In this document: positions 33,152 to 42,251 of the stretch, in pieces
How positions within the stretch are numbered: position 1 is the first letter of the stretch
Layout: the number at the start of each line of letters is the position of its first letter
Source of the DNA: Paraburkholderia sp. CNPSo 3272
GTDB lineage: Bacteria; Pseudomonadota; Gammaproteobacteria; Burkholderiales; Burkholderiaceae
Direction: 5' to 3'
Length of the DNA stretch: 64,000 nt
NCBI RefSeq assembly: GCF_024206495.1
Contig: NZ_JAMBPQ010000016.1
Span: forward strand, 62,001 to 126,000
Translations under genes and position numbers: made by a program
Notes under the pieces: generated by a model
Databases searched by the model: none
What the model was told of the DNA's origin: nothing
What the model saw: only the letters and a program-made list of their open reading frames with translations

Positions 33152-33721
33152 TTATTGGGCCGCCGAAGCAGCCGGTGCCGGTGCCGGTGCCTGAGCCGGT
33201 GCGGGCGCGGGTGCGGCAGCAGGCGCCGCGTCCGTGCTCGCGCCGCTCGACGGCTTCGCGGCGCCCGAATCGGCCGCCTTGCTATAGAGGAACTGGCCGA
33301 TCAGGTTCTCGAGCACGATGGCCGACTGCGTCATCGAAATGGTGTCGCCGGCCTTGAGCATTTCCGAATCGCCGCCCGGCTCGAGGCCGATGTACTGCTC
33401 GCCGAGCAGGCCCGACGTCAGGATCTTCGCCGACGTGTCCTTCGGAAACTGGTACTGCTGATCGAGGTTGATCGTCACCAGCGCCTGATACGTGGTGGGG
33501 TCGAAGCCGATCGAAGCCACCCGGCCCACGGTCACGCCTGCGCTCTTCACCGGCGCGCGTGGCTTGAGGCCACCGATATTGTCGAACTTGAGTTTCACCG
33601 GGTAGGTGGCCTGGAACGACAGCGAACTCATGTTGCCGGCCTTCAGCGCAAGAAACAGCAGCGCGATAAAGCCCAGCACCACAAACAGACCGACCCAGAA
33701 GTCGAGAGCATTCTTTTTCAT
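33152..33721 (-). CDS. mlaD: Phospholipid-binding MCE-domain protein MlaD
   Basis: A 189-aa protein with one N-terminal membrane helix (DFWVGLFVVLGFIALLFLA) and an MCE domain (VKLKFDNIGGLKPRAPVKSAG). A Pro/Ala-rich tail with repeated AP units ends the protein. It forms a hexameric ring that receives lipid from MlaC and feeds MlaFE. ATG 33721 (MKKNALD) is chosen, with an in-frame ATG at 33727 also possible. Confidence 0.95.
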   Translation of the reverse strand: MKKNALDFWVGLFVVLGFIALLFLALKAGNMSSLSFQATYPVKLKFDNIGGLKPRAPVKSAGVTVGRVASIGFDPTTYQALVTINLDQQYQFPKDTSAKILTSGLLGEQYIGLEPGGDSEMLKAGDTISMTQSAIVLENLIGQFLYSKAADSGAAKPSSGASTDAAPAAAPAPAPAQAPAPAPAASAAQ

Positions 33722-33794
33722 CGTCATCCCAATGAGAATCCGTTGCGGCGTCGCTCCTGTGCGCGCCGCGCGGCCGGGTCGCTACCCGGCGTCT

Positions 33795-34571
33795 TTAGCT
33801 GAACATCAGCGCGGTGAGCAGGAAGTCGAGGCCGAGCACCGCGAGCGACGCGTACACGACCGTTTTGGTGGTCGCGCGCGACACGCCCTCGGGCGTGGGC
33901 TTCGCCTCATAGCCCTGATAGAGCGCGGTGAACGTCACGGCGAAGCCGAACACGATGCTCTTCATCACGCCGTTGCCCACATCGGTCCAGACGTCCACGC
34001 CGCCCTGCATTTGCGACCAGAACGCGCCGGCGTCCACGCCGATCAGCAGCACGCCCACCACGTAGCCGCCCAGAATGCCGACTGCGCTGAAAATAGCCGC
34101 GAGGATCGGCATGGCGATCACGCCTGCCCACATGCGCGGCGCAACTACCACGCGCACGGGGTCCACCGCCATCATCTCCATGGCCGTGAGTTGCTCGCCC
34201 GCCTTCATGAGGCCGATCTCGGCCGTGAGCGAGGTGCCCGCGCGGCCCGCAAACAGCAGCGCGGTGACGACGGGCCCGAGCTCGCGCACGAGCGAAAGCG
34301 CGACCAGCAGCCCGAGCGCCTGCTCGGAGCCGTAGCGGTTGAGCGTGTAATAGCCCTGCAGCCCGAGCACGAAGCCGACGAACAGGCCCGACACGGCAAT
34401 GATCAAGAGCGAATAATTGCCGACGAAGTGGATCTGCTTCGTGACAAGACGCGGCCGGCGCAGCAGCGGGAAGAATTCGAGGACGAGGCGCACGAAAAAG
34501 CGCGTGGCATGCCCCGCGCGCGCGATCGTTTCGAGCACGGTGCGCCCGATCGAGCTGATGGCGCCGATCAT
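33795..34571 (-). CDS. mlaE: Phospholipid ABC transporter permease MlaE
   Basis: A 258-aa inner-membrane protein with about five hydrophobic segments. ELGPVVTALLFAGRAGTSLTAEIGLMK and EQLTAMEMMAVDPV are family hallmarks. The ATG overlaps mlaF by 4 bp. It forms the membrane core of the MlaFEDB complex. Confidence 0.96.
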   Translation of the reverse strand: MIGAISSIGRTVLETIARAGHATRFFVRLVLEFFPLLRRPRLVTKQIHFVGNYSLLIIAVSGLFVGFVLGLQGYYTLNRYGSEQALGLLVALSLVRELGPVVTALLFAGRAGTSLTAEIGLMKAGEQLTAMEMMAVDPVRVVVAPRMWAGVIAMPILAAIFSAVGILGGYVVGVLLIGVDAGAFWSQMQGGVDVWTDVGNGVMKSIVFGFAVTFTALYQGYEAKPTPEGVSRATTKTVVYASLAVLGLDFLLTALMFS

Positions 34572-35389
34572 GAGCGGCCTCCGCCAATGCCGAAGTCCGC
34601 TTCGAGCGGCAAGTTCGACGGGTAATGGAACCGGAACGGGCCGTCCGGCGCGCCGTCGATGAACTGGCGCACGATCGGGTCGGTCGAGGCGCGCAGCTCG
34701 GCGGGTGTGCCCTGCGCCTGCACGCGACCGTTCGCCAGGAAGTACACATAATCGGCGATCGCGAACGACTCGGGCACGTCGTGCGTGACGAGGATCGAGG
34801 TTGCGCCGAGCGCGTCGTTGAGCGTGCGGATGAGGTTCGCGGTGATGCCGAGCGAAATCGGGTCGAGACCGGCGAAGGGCTCGTCGTACATCATGAGTTC
34901 GGGGTCGAGCGCGATGGCGCGCGCAAGCGCCACGCGCCGCGCCATGCCGCCGGAAATTTCCGAAGGCGCGAGGTCGCGCGCGCCACGCAGGCCGACGGCG
35001 TTGAGCTTCATGAGCACGAGGTCGCGGATCAGCTCTTCAGGCAGGTCGGTGTGCTCGCGCAGGGCGAAGGCGACGTTCTCGAACACCGACATGTCGGTGA
35101 AGAGCGCGCCGAACTGGAAGAGCATGCCCATCTTGCGGCGCAGGGCGTAAAGGCCGTCGCGCGACTGCGCGCCGACGTCCTGGCCGCCGAACAGCACCTG
35201 GCCGCGCTGGGCGCGAACGAGGCCGCCGATCAAGCGCAGCACTGTCGTTTTTCCGCCACCGGAACCGCCCATGACTGCCACCACCCGACCGCGCGCGAAG
35301 CGCATGTTCAGGCCGGACAGGACGAGCCGGTCGCCGTAGCCGAAGTCGACGTCGCGCAGCTCCAGTAGGGTCTCAGAGGTTGAGGGCAC
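34568..35389 (-). CDS. mlaF: Phospholipid ABC transporter ATP-binding protein MlaF
   Basis: A 273-aa ATPase: Walker A MGGSGGGKTTVLR, signature SEISGGMARRVALARA, Walker B MYDEPFAGLDP, switch His in LVTHDVPES. No ATG fits the start. GTG 35389 (read VPSTSETLLELRDVDFGYG) is the best start, since the frame upstream is not conserved-looking. It is the first gene of mlaFEDACB and head of the minus-strand array running to tatC. Confidence 0.94.
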   Translation of the reverse strand: MPSTSETLLELRDVDFGYGDRLVLSGLNMRFARGRVVAVMGGSGGGKTTVLRLIGGLVRAQRGQVLFGGQDVGAQSRDGLYALRRKMGMLFQFGALFTDMSVFENVAFALREHTDLPEELIRDLVLMKLNAVGLRGARDLAPSEISGGMARRVALARAIALDPELMMYDEPFAGLDPISLGITANLIRTLNDALGATSILVTHDVPESFAIADYVYFLANGRVQAQGTPAELRASTDPIVRQFIDGAPDGPFRFHYPSNLPLEADFGIGGGRS

Positions 35390-35558
35390 GTGGCTGACAG
35401 TCCATTTACACGAAGGCGGGATTATAGGGCCATCGTGGAAAACCTGCCGTGACGCCCCTGGACCCGTTGATGTAAGCCGCAAGCGCCCAGTGTTACGGGT
35501 TGCGGCCCCCTCGGCATCGGATCGCGCGCGCGACGCAGCCCGATGCCAGGGCGGACCA

Positions 35559-36671
35559 TTATTGCGTAAACGCGTTGCGCAATGCAGCAAGCGCGGCAGC
35601 CGGGTCGGCCGCCTCGGTCACGGCGCGCACCACCGCCGCGCTGCCGGCGCCCGTGGCGAGCACCTCGGGCAGCACATTGCCGTCGATGCCGCCGATCGCC
35701 ACCATCGGCACGACGCCGTCCAGCAGCTTCACGTAGCGGGCCAGACGCGCGAGGCCTTGGGGCGCCGTGGGCATCGCCTTGGTCGTGGTCGCGAAGACGG
35801 CGCCGCAGGCGAGGTAGCTCGGACGGAAATGAAGCGCCGTGAGCATCTCGAAGTAGCCGTGCGTCGAGAGGCCAAGACGCACGCCGGCCGCCGCGATCGC
35901 GCCGAGGTCGGCTTCGCGCAGATCTTCCTGGCCGAGGTGCACGCCATAAGCGCCGGCCGCGACGGCCTCCTGCCAGTGATCGTTGATGAAGAGCTGCGCG
36001 TCGTGCTTGCGGCCCGCCGCGACGCAGCGCTCGATTTCGCTCGTGAGCGCCGGAGACTTCGGCTGCTTGCTGCGCAGCTGCGCCGTCTTGACGCCGTAGT
36101 CGAGCACGCGCTCGACCCAGTCGGCCGTGGGCAGCACCGGATACAAGCCAAGCTTCGCGGGACACGGCGCGAACGGCTGCGCGGGCGCGGCGGGCAAGCC
36201 CAGCACGCGCGGAAAACGCTTGATGTCGACGGGCCAGGCGTCGGTCTGCTGCTCGTCGCCGTCGCGCCAGGCGAGCGCGAGCACGAGCGCGTCGTGCGGA
36301 TCGAAGCCGCAGTCGAGGAACGCCGCCAGCGCCGGGATCCAGTCTTCCGCCAGCTCGCCCTCCAGCGCGTAGCGCTCGCCGCCAAGATGCAGCGTGGCGC
36401 GCGCCGCCTTCGGGTTTTCGCCCGCGGCTTCGATCACGCCCGCGCCGTCGGTCATCCAGCGCGCGATGTTAGCCAGATGCGGCGCCGCGTCGGTCACGAT
36501 GATCAGATCGCCGCCGTTGGGCGCGTCGGGCGGCGTGAGACAGATGCGCCACGGCGCATGCGTGGGCTGCCAGTCGCCCAGGCGTGCGCGGATGCGCTCC
36601 GCCGTTTCGGTGAGTTCGTCGGCAGGCGGCCAGAACAGTTCGCGGTCCTGCAGGCGCAGCGTTTCAGTCAT
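35559..36671 (-). CDS. thiE: Thiamine phosphate synthase, long form
   Basis: A 370-aa protein. Residues from about 175 to the end form the ThiE TIM barrel: YPVLPTADWVERVLDYGVKT, QLRSK, INDHWQEAVAAGAYGVHLGQ and VAIGGIDGNVLPEVL. It joins HMP-PP with the thiazole phosphate. The N-terminal 170 residues are extra relative to E. coli ThiE (211 aa). They read like an FAD/oxidoreductase-free globular domain (THAPWRICLTPPDAPNGGDL, WPVDIKRFPRVLG) whose role I cannot name. The start ATG overlaps the thiG stop. Long forms of similar size occur in Burkholderia. Confidence 0.93.
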   Translation of the reverse strand: MTETLRLQDRELFWPPADELTETAERIRARLGDWQPTHAPWRICLTPPDAPNGGDLIIVTDAAPHLANIARWMTDGAGVIEAAGENPKAARATLHLGGERYALEGELAEDWIPALAAFLDCGFDPHDALVLALAWRDGDEQQTDAWPVDIKRFPRVLGLPAAPAQPFAPCPAKLGLYPVLPTADWVERVLDYGVKTAQLRSKQPKSPALTSEIERCVAAGRKHDAQLFINDHWQEAVAAGAYGVHLGQEDLREADLGAIAAAGVRLGLSTHGYFEMLTALHFRPSYLACGAVFATTTKAMPTAPQGLARLARYVKLLDGVVPMVAIGGIDGNVLPEVLATGAGSAAVVRAVTEAADPAAALAALRNAFTQ

Positions 36672-37483
36672 CGTTTGTCTCCATCCTGGTGCCAGAAAGG
36701 CATGCCGACCACGGGGGTGCTCGCGACCGCCGCTTCGCGCTCGGCCATCGGTCCGGCGAGAAACGCGGCGCGCCCGGCCTCGACGCCCTGCGCGAACGCG
36801 CGCGCCATCGCCGCGGGGTGCGTGGCCTGCGAGACGGCCGTGTTGAGCAACACGCCGTCGAAGCCCCACTCCATCACCTGGCACGCGTGCGAAGGCACGC
36901 CCAGGCCCGCATCGACGATGAGGGGCACATCGGGCAAGCGCTCGCGCAGCACGCGCAAGCCGTAGGGGTTGATCACGCCCTTGCCGGTGCCGATCGGCGC
37001 GCCCCACGGCATGAGCGCCTCGCAACCCGCGTCGAGCAGACGCCGGCCGATCACGAGATCCTCGGTGCAATACGGCAGCACCTTGAAGCCGTCCTTCACG
37101 AGGCGCGACGCGGCCTCGATCAGGCCGACCGGGTCGGGCTGCAGCGTGTAGTCGTCGCCGATCAGTTCGAGCTTGATCCAGTCGGTTTCGAAGACTTCGC
37201 GCGCCATGTGCGCCGTCGTCACGGCCTCGTTGACGGTGAGACAGCCGGCCGTATTCGGCAGGAGCGGCACGCCGTGGCGCTTGAGCAGATCGAAGAAGCC
37301 GGCCTCGGCGGTGCCCTCGTTCATCTGGCGGCGCAGCGCAACGGTGATCATGCCGGGGCGCGCGGCAGCCATCGAGTCGGCGAGCGACTGCAGCGACGGA
37401 TAGCGCGACGTGCCGAGCAGCACGCGGCTCGCGAAGGTTTCGCCGTAGAGCGTGAGCGCGTCGGCGGTGGATGTGGTGGTCAT
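36668..37483 (-). CDS. thiG: Thiazole synthase
   Basis: A 271-aa TIM barrel that builds the thiazole ring from DXP, dehydroglycine and ThiS thiocarboxylate. TFASRVLLGTSRYPSL opens the fold, WIKLELIGDDYTLQPD contains the Schiff-base Lys, and PLIVDAGLGVPSHA and GVLLNTAVS are C-terminal motifs. It lies 80 bp downstream of thiS. Confidence 0.96.
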   Translation of the reverse strand: MTTTSTADALTLYGETFASRVLLGTSRYPSLQSLADSMAAARPGMITVALRRQMNEGTAEAGFFDLLKRHGVPLLPNTAGCLTVNEAVTTAHMAREVFETDWIKLELIGDDYTLQPDPVGLIEAASRLVKDGFKVLPYCTEDLVIGRRLLDAGCEALMPWGAPIGTGKGVINPYGLRVLRERLPDVPLIVDAGLGVPSHACQVMEWGFDGVLLNTAVSQATHPAAMARAFAQGVEAGRAAFLAGPMAEREAAVASTPVVGMPFWHQDGDKR

Positions 37484-37563
37484 GGGTGGGAATCCTTGGC
37501 GGTGTCGTGAACGCGCTCGCGATACATGCGATGCGCGCGACCGGTGGCTTGGGCGAGCGAGGC

Positions 37564-37761
37564 TCAGCCGCCGGCCACGGGGCTCACGACGTCGAGGCGG
37601 TCGCCCGCCTGGAGCGAGCGCGCGCCATGCTGGGTGCGCGCCACGAAATCGCCGTTCAGCGCGACGGCGAACGGCGGACGCGCGCCGAATGCGGCGAGCG
37701 CATCGGCGACAGTCGCGCCCTCGGGCAGCGTGATCGGCTTCTGGTTGATATGAATGTCCAT
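37564..37761 (-). CDS. thiS: Sulfur carrier protein ThiS
   Basis: A 65-aa ubiquitin-like protein starting MDIHINQKPITLPEGATVAD and ending in Gly-Gly (SPVAGG), where the thiocarboxylate forms. It is the sulfur donor to ThiG, encoded just downstream, and lies 42 bp after thiO. Confidence 0.95.
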   Translation of the reverse strand: MDIHINQKPITLPEGATVADALAAFGARPPFAVALNGDFVARTQHGARSLQAGDRLDVVSPVAGG

Positions 37762-37803
37762 GGCAAATACGTTCTCAAACTGCGGATTGTTTCTGGTGAG
37801 GCG

Positions 37804-38952
37804 TCAGGCCGGCTCGTGCGCGCCCTGCGCGTGCAGCATGTCGCCCCAGCGCGACGCGCGGCGCAGCGCCTCGAAGGAATCGGCATCGCTCACGCGGGCG
37901 GCGAGCAGTGCCTGGGCGAAGCGCGCGGCTTCGTCGGCGACTTCCGGCGCGATCATGAAACCGTGCCGATAGAGACCGTTCACGCGCAGCGTCGTCTTGC
38001 CGTCCCAGATGAGCGCCGGGCGGTGGTCGGGCAGCGTCGGGCGGCACTGCGAGTTCAACTCGAGGATGCGCGCCTCGCCGAACGCCGGATGCACCGCAAA
38101 CGCCGCGCTCAGCAGTTCGAGCGCCGAGCGCACGCTCACGGGCGACCGGTCCTCGCCTTCGATCTCGGTCGCGCCGATCACGAAGACATCGTGTTCCTTG
38201 GGCGCGATATAGAGCGGATAGCGCGGATGCAGGAGCCGCACCGGGCGCGTGAGCGTGATGCCCGGCGCGTGCACGCGCGCGACTTCGCCGCGAATGCCGC
38301 GCAAGCCCGGCAGCGCCGGTTTGGCGCCCAGCCCGCGGCAGTCGATCGTCACGCGCGCGGGCGGCGGATTGGCCTCGTCTACCGCGGTGTGCCAGTGGGT
38401 TTCCACGCCGCGCGCAGCGAGCCCCGCCGCCAGCGCGGCCAGGGCCTGGCGATTGTCGAGCTGGCCCTCGCCTTCGAGCAGCCAGCCGCGCGCGAAGCGC
38501 CCCGCGAGCGCCGGTTCGGCGGCGTCGAGCTGCGCACCGGCGAGCGCGACGAAGTTGGCATCGGCGAGAGAACGCGGCGCGTTGGCGCGCACGCGTCGCT
38601 CGAAGAGCGGCGCTTCGGTGCGATCGGCGCTATGCCAGACCACAAGCGTGCCGTTGCGCTGGAAGAACACGGGCTCCGGCAACTCGGCCAGGATGCGCGG
38701 CCAGGATTCGAGCGACGCGACGCCAAGCTCGGTGATGAGCAGTTCCGCGACAGCGGCCTCCGCGAGCGGCGCAAGCATGGCCGCCGCGACCCAGGCGGCG
38801 GCTTCGCCGCCTTCGGGGCCGCCGCGCTCGTAAAGCGCGACGCGATGGCCCTCGCCGGCCAGACGCCATGCGACGAGCCGGCCGCTCAGGCCGCCGCCGA
38901 GCACGGCGAAGTCGGGCACGCTGCCCACGTTGGGGTTGCGGGCGCGGCTCAT
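37804..38952 (-). CDS. thiO: FAD-dependent glycine oxidase ThiO
   Basis: A 382-aa oxidoreductase. The FAD-binding motif is DFAVLGGGLSGRLVAWRLAG near residue 14. The C-terminal half has the substrate-domain pattern (RYPLYIAPKEHDVFVIGATE) and GLYRHGFMIAP. It oxidises glycine to the imine used by ThiG. It is the first gene after the TPP riboswitch, with about 270 nt of leader between them. Confidence 0.93.
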   Translation of the reverse strand: MSRARNPNVGSVPDFAVLGGGLSGRLVAWRLAGEGHRVALYERGGPEGGEAAAWVAAAMLAPLAEAAVAELLITELGVASLESWPRILAELPEPVFFQRNGTLVVWHSADRTEAPLFERRVRANAPRSLADANFVALAGAQLDAAEPALAGRFARGWLLEGEGQLDNRQALAALAAGLAARGVETHWHTAVDEANPPPARVTIDCRGLGAKPALPGLRGIRGEVARVHAPGITLTRPVRLLHPRYPLYIAPKEHDVFVIGATEIEGEDRSPVSVRSALELLSAAFAVHPAFGEARILELNSQCRPTLPDHRPALIWDGKTTLRVNGLYRHGFMIAPEVADEAARFAQALLAARVSDADSFEALRRASRWGDMLHAQGAHEPA

Positions 38953-39219
38953 GACAGTGCTCCGTCACGCAAGGCGAACGCGATAAGAATAGGGGAACAA
39001 AGAGAATAGGCGGTCATCGTATCCTTTCCGTACGGCAGCAGCAGACGTACCCAAGGACGAAACCGGCTGGCAAGGCCGACCGTGGAGGCTATGCGGCGCA
39101 GACGGCCCGATACGGAATGCGTATACGAACCCAGGCGCCCAAAGCGCAGCCCGGCGGGAATCCTGGCGCCCCCCGCCTTTTCAAAACCCAGGCTGGGCGC
39201 CGGCCAAGACTTTCTGGAA

Positions 39220-39312
39220 ACTTCCCGCGCCGGTATTACCCGGATCGGGTGCAAAGGGTTTCTCTCAGCCTCACTGGCGGCATGCCCGGCATACCGGTGA
39301 AGCACCCCTGTT
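39220..39312 (-). promoter_or_regulatory. TPP (THI-box) riboswitch upstream of thiOSGE
   Basis: On the minus strand the conserved pieces are GGGGTGC, GGCTGAGA, ACCCTTTGCACCCGATCCGG and GTAATACCGGCGCGGGAA, in the right order and spacing for a TPP aptamer. Binding of thiamine pyrophosphate should shut off thiO-thiS-thiG-thiE. The region from 39219 to 38953 would hold the expression platform. I see no convincing terminator hairpin with T-tract there, so control may be at translation start or by Rho. Confidence 0.95.
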
Positions 39313-39628
39313 TCGTCAACGACGATTAGACCACAAAACGCGCGCGGCCCGCAAACCTCGGCGGAGCCGGGGGTCGTGGTCTGGCACAATGCCCTGAACC
39401 CGGCTCTTTCGCCTCCCGAGCCCGCGCGGTGAGACAATGAGCGCCACGCTACGGCGGCGCCGGCGTGCGCTTTTGTCTGCGCCTCGCGCCGGTTTTAGCT
39501 CCGCCTGTGACGCGTTAAGACTCACTTAAGCGCCCGACGACAGAATCGCTGCAAAAATCCCTGCAACGCTGCCGCCGTGCGGCGCGCGGCGCATGCCCCA
39601 AGCGGGCCGCCACACCTTCAGGACGCAC
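39313..39628. other. Intergenic region between the TPP riboswitch and the ABC transporter gene
   Basis: This 316-bp stretch must carry divergent promoters for the thi operon and the SbmA/YddA-like transporter. I see no conserved protein frame. A short inverted repeat TTAAG-ACTCA-CTTAA lies near 39517-39531; its function is unknown. Confidence 0.45.
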
Positions 39629-41386
39629 ATGACCAACCAACCTGCCCGCGCCACGCCCGATCAGAACGAGCATCAGAAGATCACCGCGTGGAGCCTGATC
39701 AAGCCCTACTGGGTCTCCGAGGAACGCTGGATCGCCTGGGGCCTGCTCGTCGCGATCATCGTGATGAACCTGCTCGTCGTGTGGATCAACGTGCGCCTGA
39801 ACGGCTGGAGCGCGGAGTTCTACAACGCGTTGCAGGCCAAGGACGTCAAGCGCTTCCCGCCGCTGTTGATGACCTTCACCGAGCTGGCGTTCGGCTTCAT
39901 CATCCTCGCGGTGTATGGCCGCTATCTGCGCCAGATGCTCGGCTTTCGCTGGCGTCAGTGGCTCACCACGCGGTTCCTGAGCGAGTGGCTCGGCAAGGGC
40001 GCGTTCTACCGCATCGAGCGCGACCGCCTCGCCGACAACCCCGACCAGCGGATCAGCGACGACCTCCAGTCGTTCGCCACGACCACGCTCTCGCTCACGC
40101 TCGACCTGCTCTCCACGGTCGTCACGCTCATCTCGTTCATCACGATCCTGTGGACGCTCGCGGGCGCGCTCACCGTCACGCTGGGCGGCCAGCCGCTCGC
40201 GATTCCGGGCTACATGGTCTGGGCTGCCGCGCTCTATGCGGTGTTCGGCTCGCTCGTGATCCAGAAGGTCGGCCACCCGCTCGTGTCGATCAACTACCAG
40301 CAACAAAAAGTGGAAGCGGACTTCCGCTTCGGCCTGATCCGCCTGCGCGAAAACGCCGAGCAGATCGCCCTCTACGACGGCATGGACACCGAGCGCGGCA
40401 ACGCGCAAGGCCTCTTCGCGCACATCAAGGACAACTGGTGGCGCGTGATGAAGTACACGAAGCGCCTCACCTTCGTGCTGAGCTTCTATGGCCAGATCGC
40501 CATCATCTTCCCGCTCGTCGTGGCCGCGCCGCGTTACTTCGCGGGGGCCTTCACGTTCGGCGTGCTGATGCAGATCTCGCAGGCGTTCGGCACCGTGAGC
40601 GACTCGTTCTCGTGGTTCATCAACAGTTACTCCACGCTGGTCGAATGGCGCGCTACCGTGAATCGTCTGCGCGAATTCGTGCGCGTGGTGCACTCGCCGC
40701 GCCTGAAGGAATCGGTCTCGCCCGCCACCGAGCACGGCGGCATCAACCTGCACTTCATCGACAACAACGAACTCGCCACCGAGCACCTCAAGCTCTCGCT
40801 GCCCAACGGTACGCCGCTCTCGGAGGTGCGCGACATCGCCATCAAGCCCGGCTCGCGCTGGCTCGTGCGCGGCCCCTCGGGCGCGGGCAAGAGCACGCTG
40901 ATGCGTGCGCTCGCGGGCCTGTGGCCGTTCGGCGAAGGCTCGATCGACGCGCCTGTCGATGCGCGCATGATGTTCATCCCGCAGCAGAGCTATCTGCCCA
41001 TCGGCACGCTCAAGGCGGCGCTCACCTACCCCTCGCCCGCCGACGACTACAGCGACGAAGACTGTCGCGAAGCGTTGCGCGCCTGCCGCCTCGAAGAGTA
41101 CGTGGATCGTCTCGGCGAATCGGCGCACTGGACGCGCGTGCTCTCGCCGGGCGAGCAGCAACGCCTTGCGGGCGCGCGCGTGCTGCTGCACAAGCCCGAC
41201 TATCTGTTCCTCGACGAAGCGACGAGCGCGCTCGACCCCGACAACGAAAGCCGTCTCTACAAGCTGTTCATGGAACGCCTGCCCAAGGCGGCGATCGTGA
41301 GCGTCGCTCACCGCGAGTCGCTCGCGGCGTACCACCACGACACGCTCGAGATCGAGCGCATGCCCGAAGAGCGAGTTGCCGCGTGA
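39629..41386 (+). CDS. ABC transporter with fused membrane and ATPase domains (SbmA/BacA/YddA-like)
   Basis: A 585-aa protein. The membrane half (residues 25-350) has the SbmA/BacA pattern: WINVRLNGWSAEFYNALQAK and RWRQWLTTRFLSEWLG. The ATPase half has Walker A GPSGAGKSTLMRAL, signature LSPGEQQRLAGARVLL and Walker B YLFLDEATSALD. Relatives move peptides, vitamin B12 or very long-chain acyl groups. ATG 39629 (MTNQPARATPD) has AGGA nearby; the earlier ATG at 39593 is less likely. The SDR gene overlaps its stop (GTGA). Confidence 0.9.
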   Translation: MTNQPARATPDQNEHQKITAWSLIKPYWVSEERWIAWGLLVAIIVMNLLVVWINVRLNGWSAEFYNALQAKDVKRFPPLLMTFTELAFGFIILAVYGRYLRQMLGFRWRQWLTTRFLSEWLGKGAFYRIERDRLADNPDQRISDDLQSFATTTLSLTLDLLSTVVTLISFITILWTLAGALTVTLGGQPLAIPGYMVWAAALYAVFGSLVIQKVGHPLVSINYQQQKVEADFRFGLIRLRENAEQIALYDGMDTERGNAQGLFAHIKDNWWRVMKYTKRLTFVLSFYGQIAIIFPLVVAAPRYFAGAFTFGVLMQISQAFGTVSDSFSWFINSYSTLVEWRATVNRLREFVRVVHSPRLKESVSPATEHGGINLHFIDNNELATEHLKLSLPNGTPLSEVRDIAIKPGSRWLVRGPSGAGKSTLMRALAGLWPFGEGSIDAPVDARMMFIPQQSYLPIGTLKAALTYPSPADDYSDEDCREALRACRLEEYVDRLGESAHWTRVLSPGEQQRLAGARVLLHKPDYLFLDEATSALDPDNESRLYKLFMERLPKAAIVSVAHRESLAAYHHDTLEIERMPEERVAA

Positions 41387-42159
41387 GCGCAAGCGCCGAG
41401 CGCCCTGAACGCGTCGTGCTGATCACGGGCGCGGGCTCGGGCATCGGCGCGGCGCTCGCGCGGCGCATCGCGGCGCCTCGCGTGGCGTTGATGCTGCATG
41501 CGCGCGGCGCGGATGAGGCATCGCGTGCCCGGCTCGCCGCCGTCGCCGCCGAGTGCGAACAGCGCGGCTCGACCAGCGCCACCGCGTACGGGGATCTCGC
41601 GCAGGCCGGCCAGGTGGCCGCGCTCGTGGACGCCACGCTCGCGCATTTCGGCGCGCTCGACCAGCTCGTCGCCAACGCCGGGCACGCGCAGCGCCAGACG
41701 CTCGCCGCGCTCGACGCCGCATCGCTCGAAAACGCCTTTGCGGCCATGCCAGCGGCGTTCGCGGCGCTCGTGCAACGCGCGCAGCCGGCGCTGGAACGCT
41801 CGGCGCGCGCCCGCGTGGTTGCGCTGAGTTCGTTCGTCGCGCACCGCTACCGCGCCGGCGCACCGTTCGCGGCCACGGCCGCCGCGAAGGCCGCGCTCGA
41901 ATCGCTGGCGAAAACCGCCGCGGCGGAGCTCGCGCCGCACGGCGTGACCGTGAACTGCGTCGCCCCCGGCTATACGCGCAAGGACAAGGGCCCCACGTCG
42001 GAAAACGCGCCGGTGTGGGAGCGAGCGGCACAGGAAACGCCGCTCGGCCACGTTGCCGATCCGGCCGATGTCGCCGAACTCATCGCCTTCCTGCTCTCGG
42101 ACGCCGCGCGCCACATCACCGGCCAGGTGATTCACGTCGACGGCGGGCGCACGCTGTAG
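41383..42159 (+). CDS. SDR-family protein with altered catalytic motif
   Basis: A 258-aa Rossmann protein starting at GTG 41383, overlapping the ABC transporter stop. The cofactor site is TGAGSGIG (residues 15-22), with NAG at 98-100. Ser149/150 lie in ALSS. The usual YxxxK motif reads FAATAAAK: Lys169 is kept but the catalytic Tyr position is Thr165. The C-terminal HITGQVIHVDGGRTL is typical for the family. Oxidoreductase activity is doubtful unless another Tyr (156) substitutes. Overlap with the transporter suggests shared expression. Confidence 0.85.
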   Translation: MSASAERPERVVLITGAGSGIGAALARRIAAPRVALMLHARGADEASRARLAAVAAECEQRGSTSATAYGDLAQAGQVAALVDATLAHFGALDQLVANAGHAQRQTLAALDAASLENAFAAMPAAFAALVQRAQPALERSARARVVALSSFVAHRYRAGAPFAATAAAKAALESLAKTAAAELAPHGVTVNCVAPGYTRKDKGPTSENAPVWERAAQETPLGHVADPADVAELIAFLLSDAARHITGQVIHVDGGRTL

Positions 42160-42193
42160 CGTCCGAGCAGTTCGCGCGCGCCGTCGTTCGCTC

Positions 42194-42251
42194 GCTATCG
42201 AACTAAACCCTGAACTGAACTTCGAAATAACTATCGGAATACAACGATAGC
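42194..42251. repeat. Inverted repeat in the SDR-MFS intergenic region
   Basis: GCTATCG (42194-42200) is repeated inverted as CGATAGC (42245-42251), and a further CTATCG lies between them at 42231-42236. It lies in the 299-bp gap between the SDR and MFS genes. It could be an operator for the MFS-oxidase pair or a weak hairpin after the SDR gene. I see no gene in this gap. Confidence 0.35.

Noticed and set aside
39577..41382. A long plus-strand frame running into the SDR gene, suggesting a huge fusion
   Set aside because: The first 600 codons are an out-of-frame shadow of the ABC transporter. The real SDR begins at GTG 41383.
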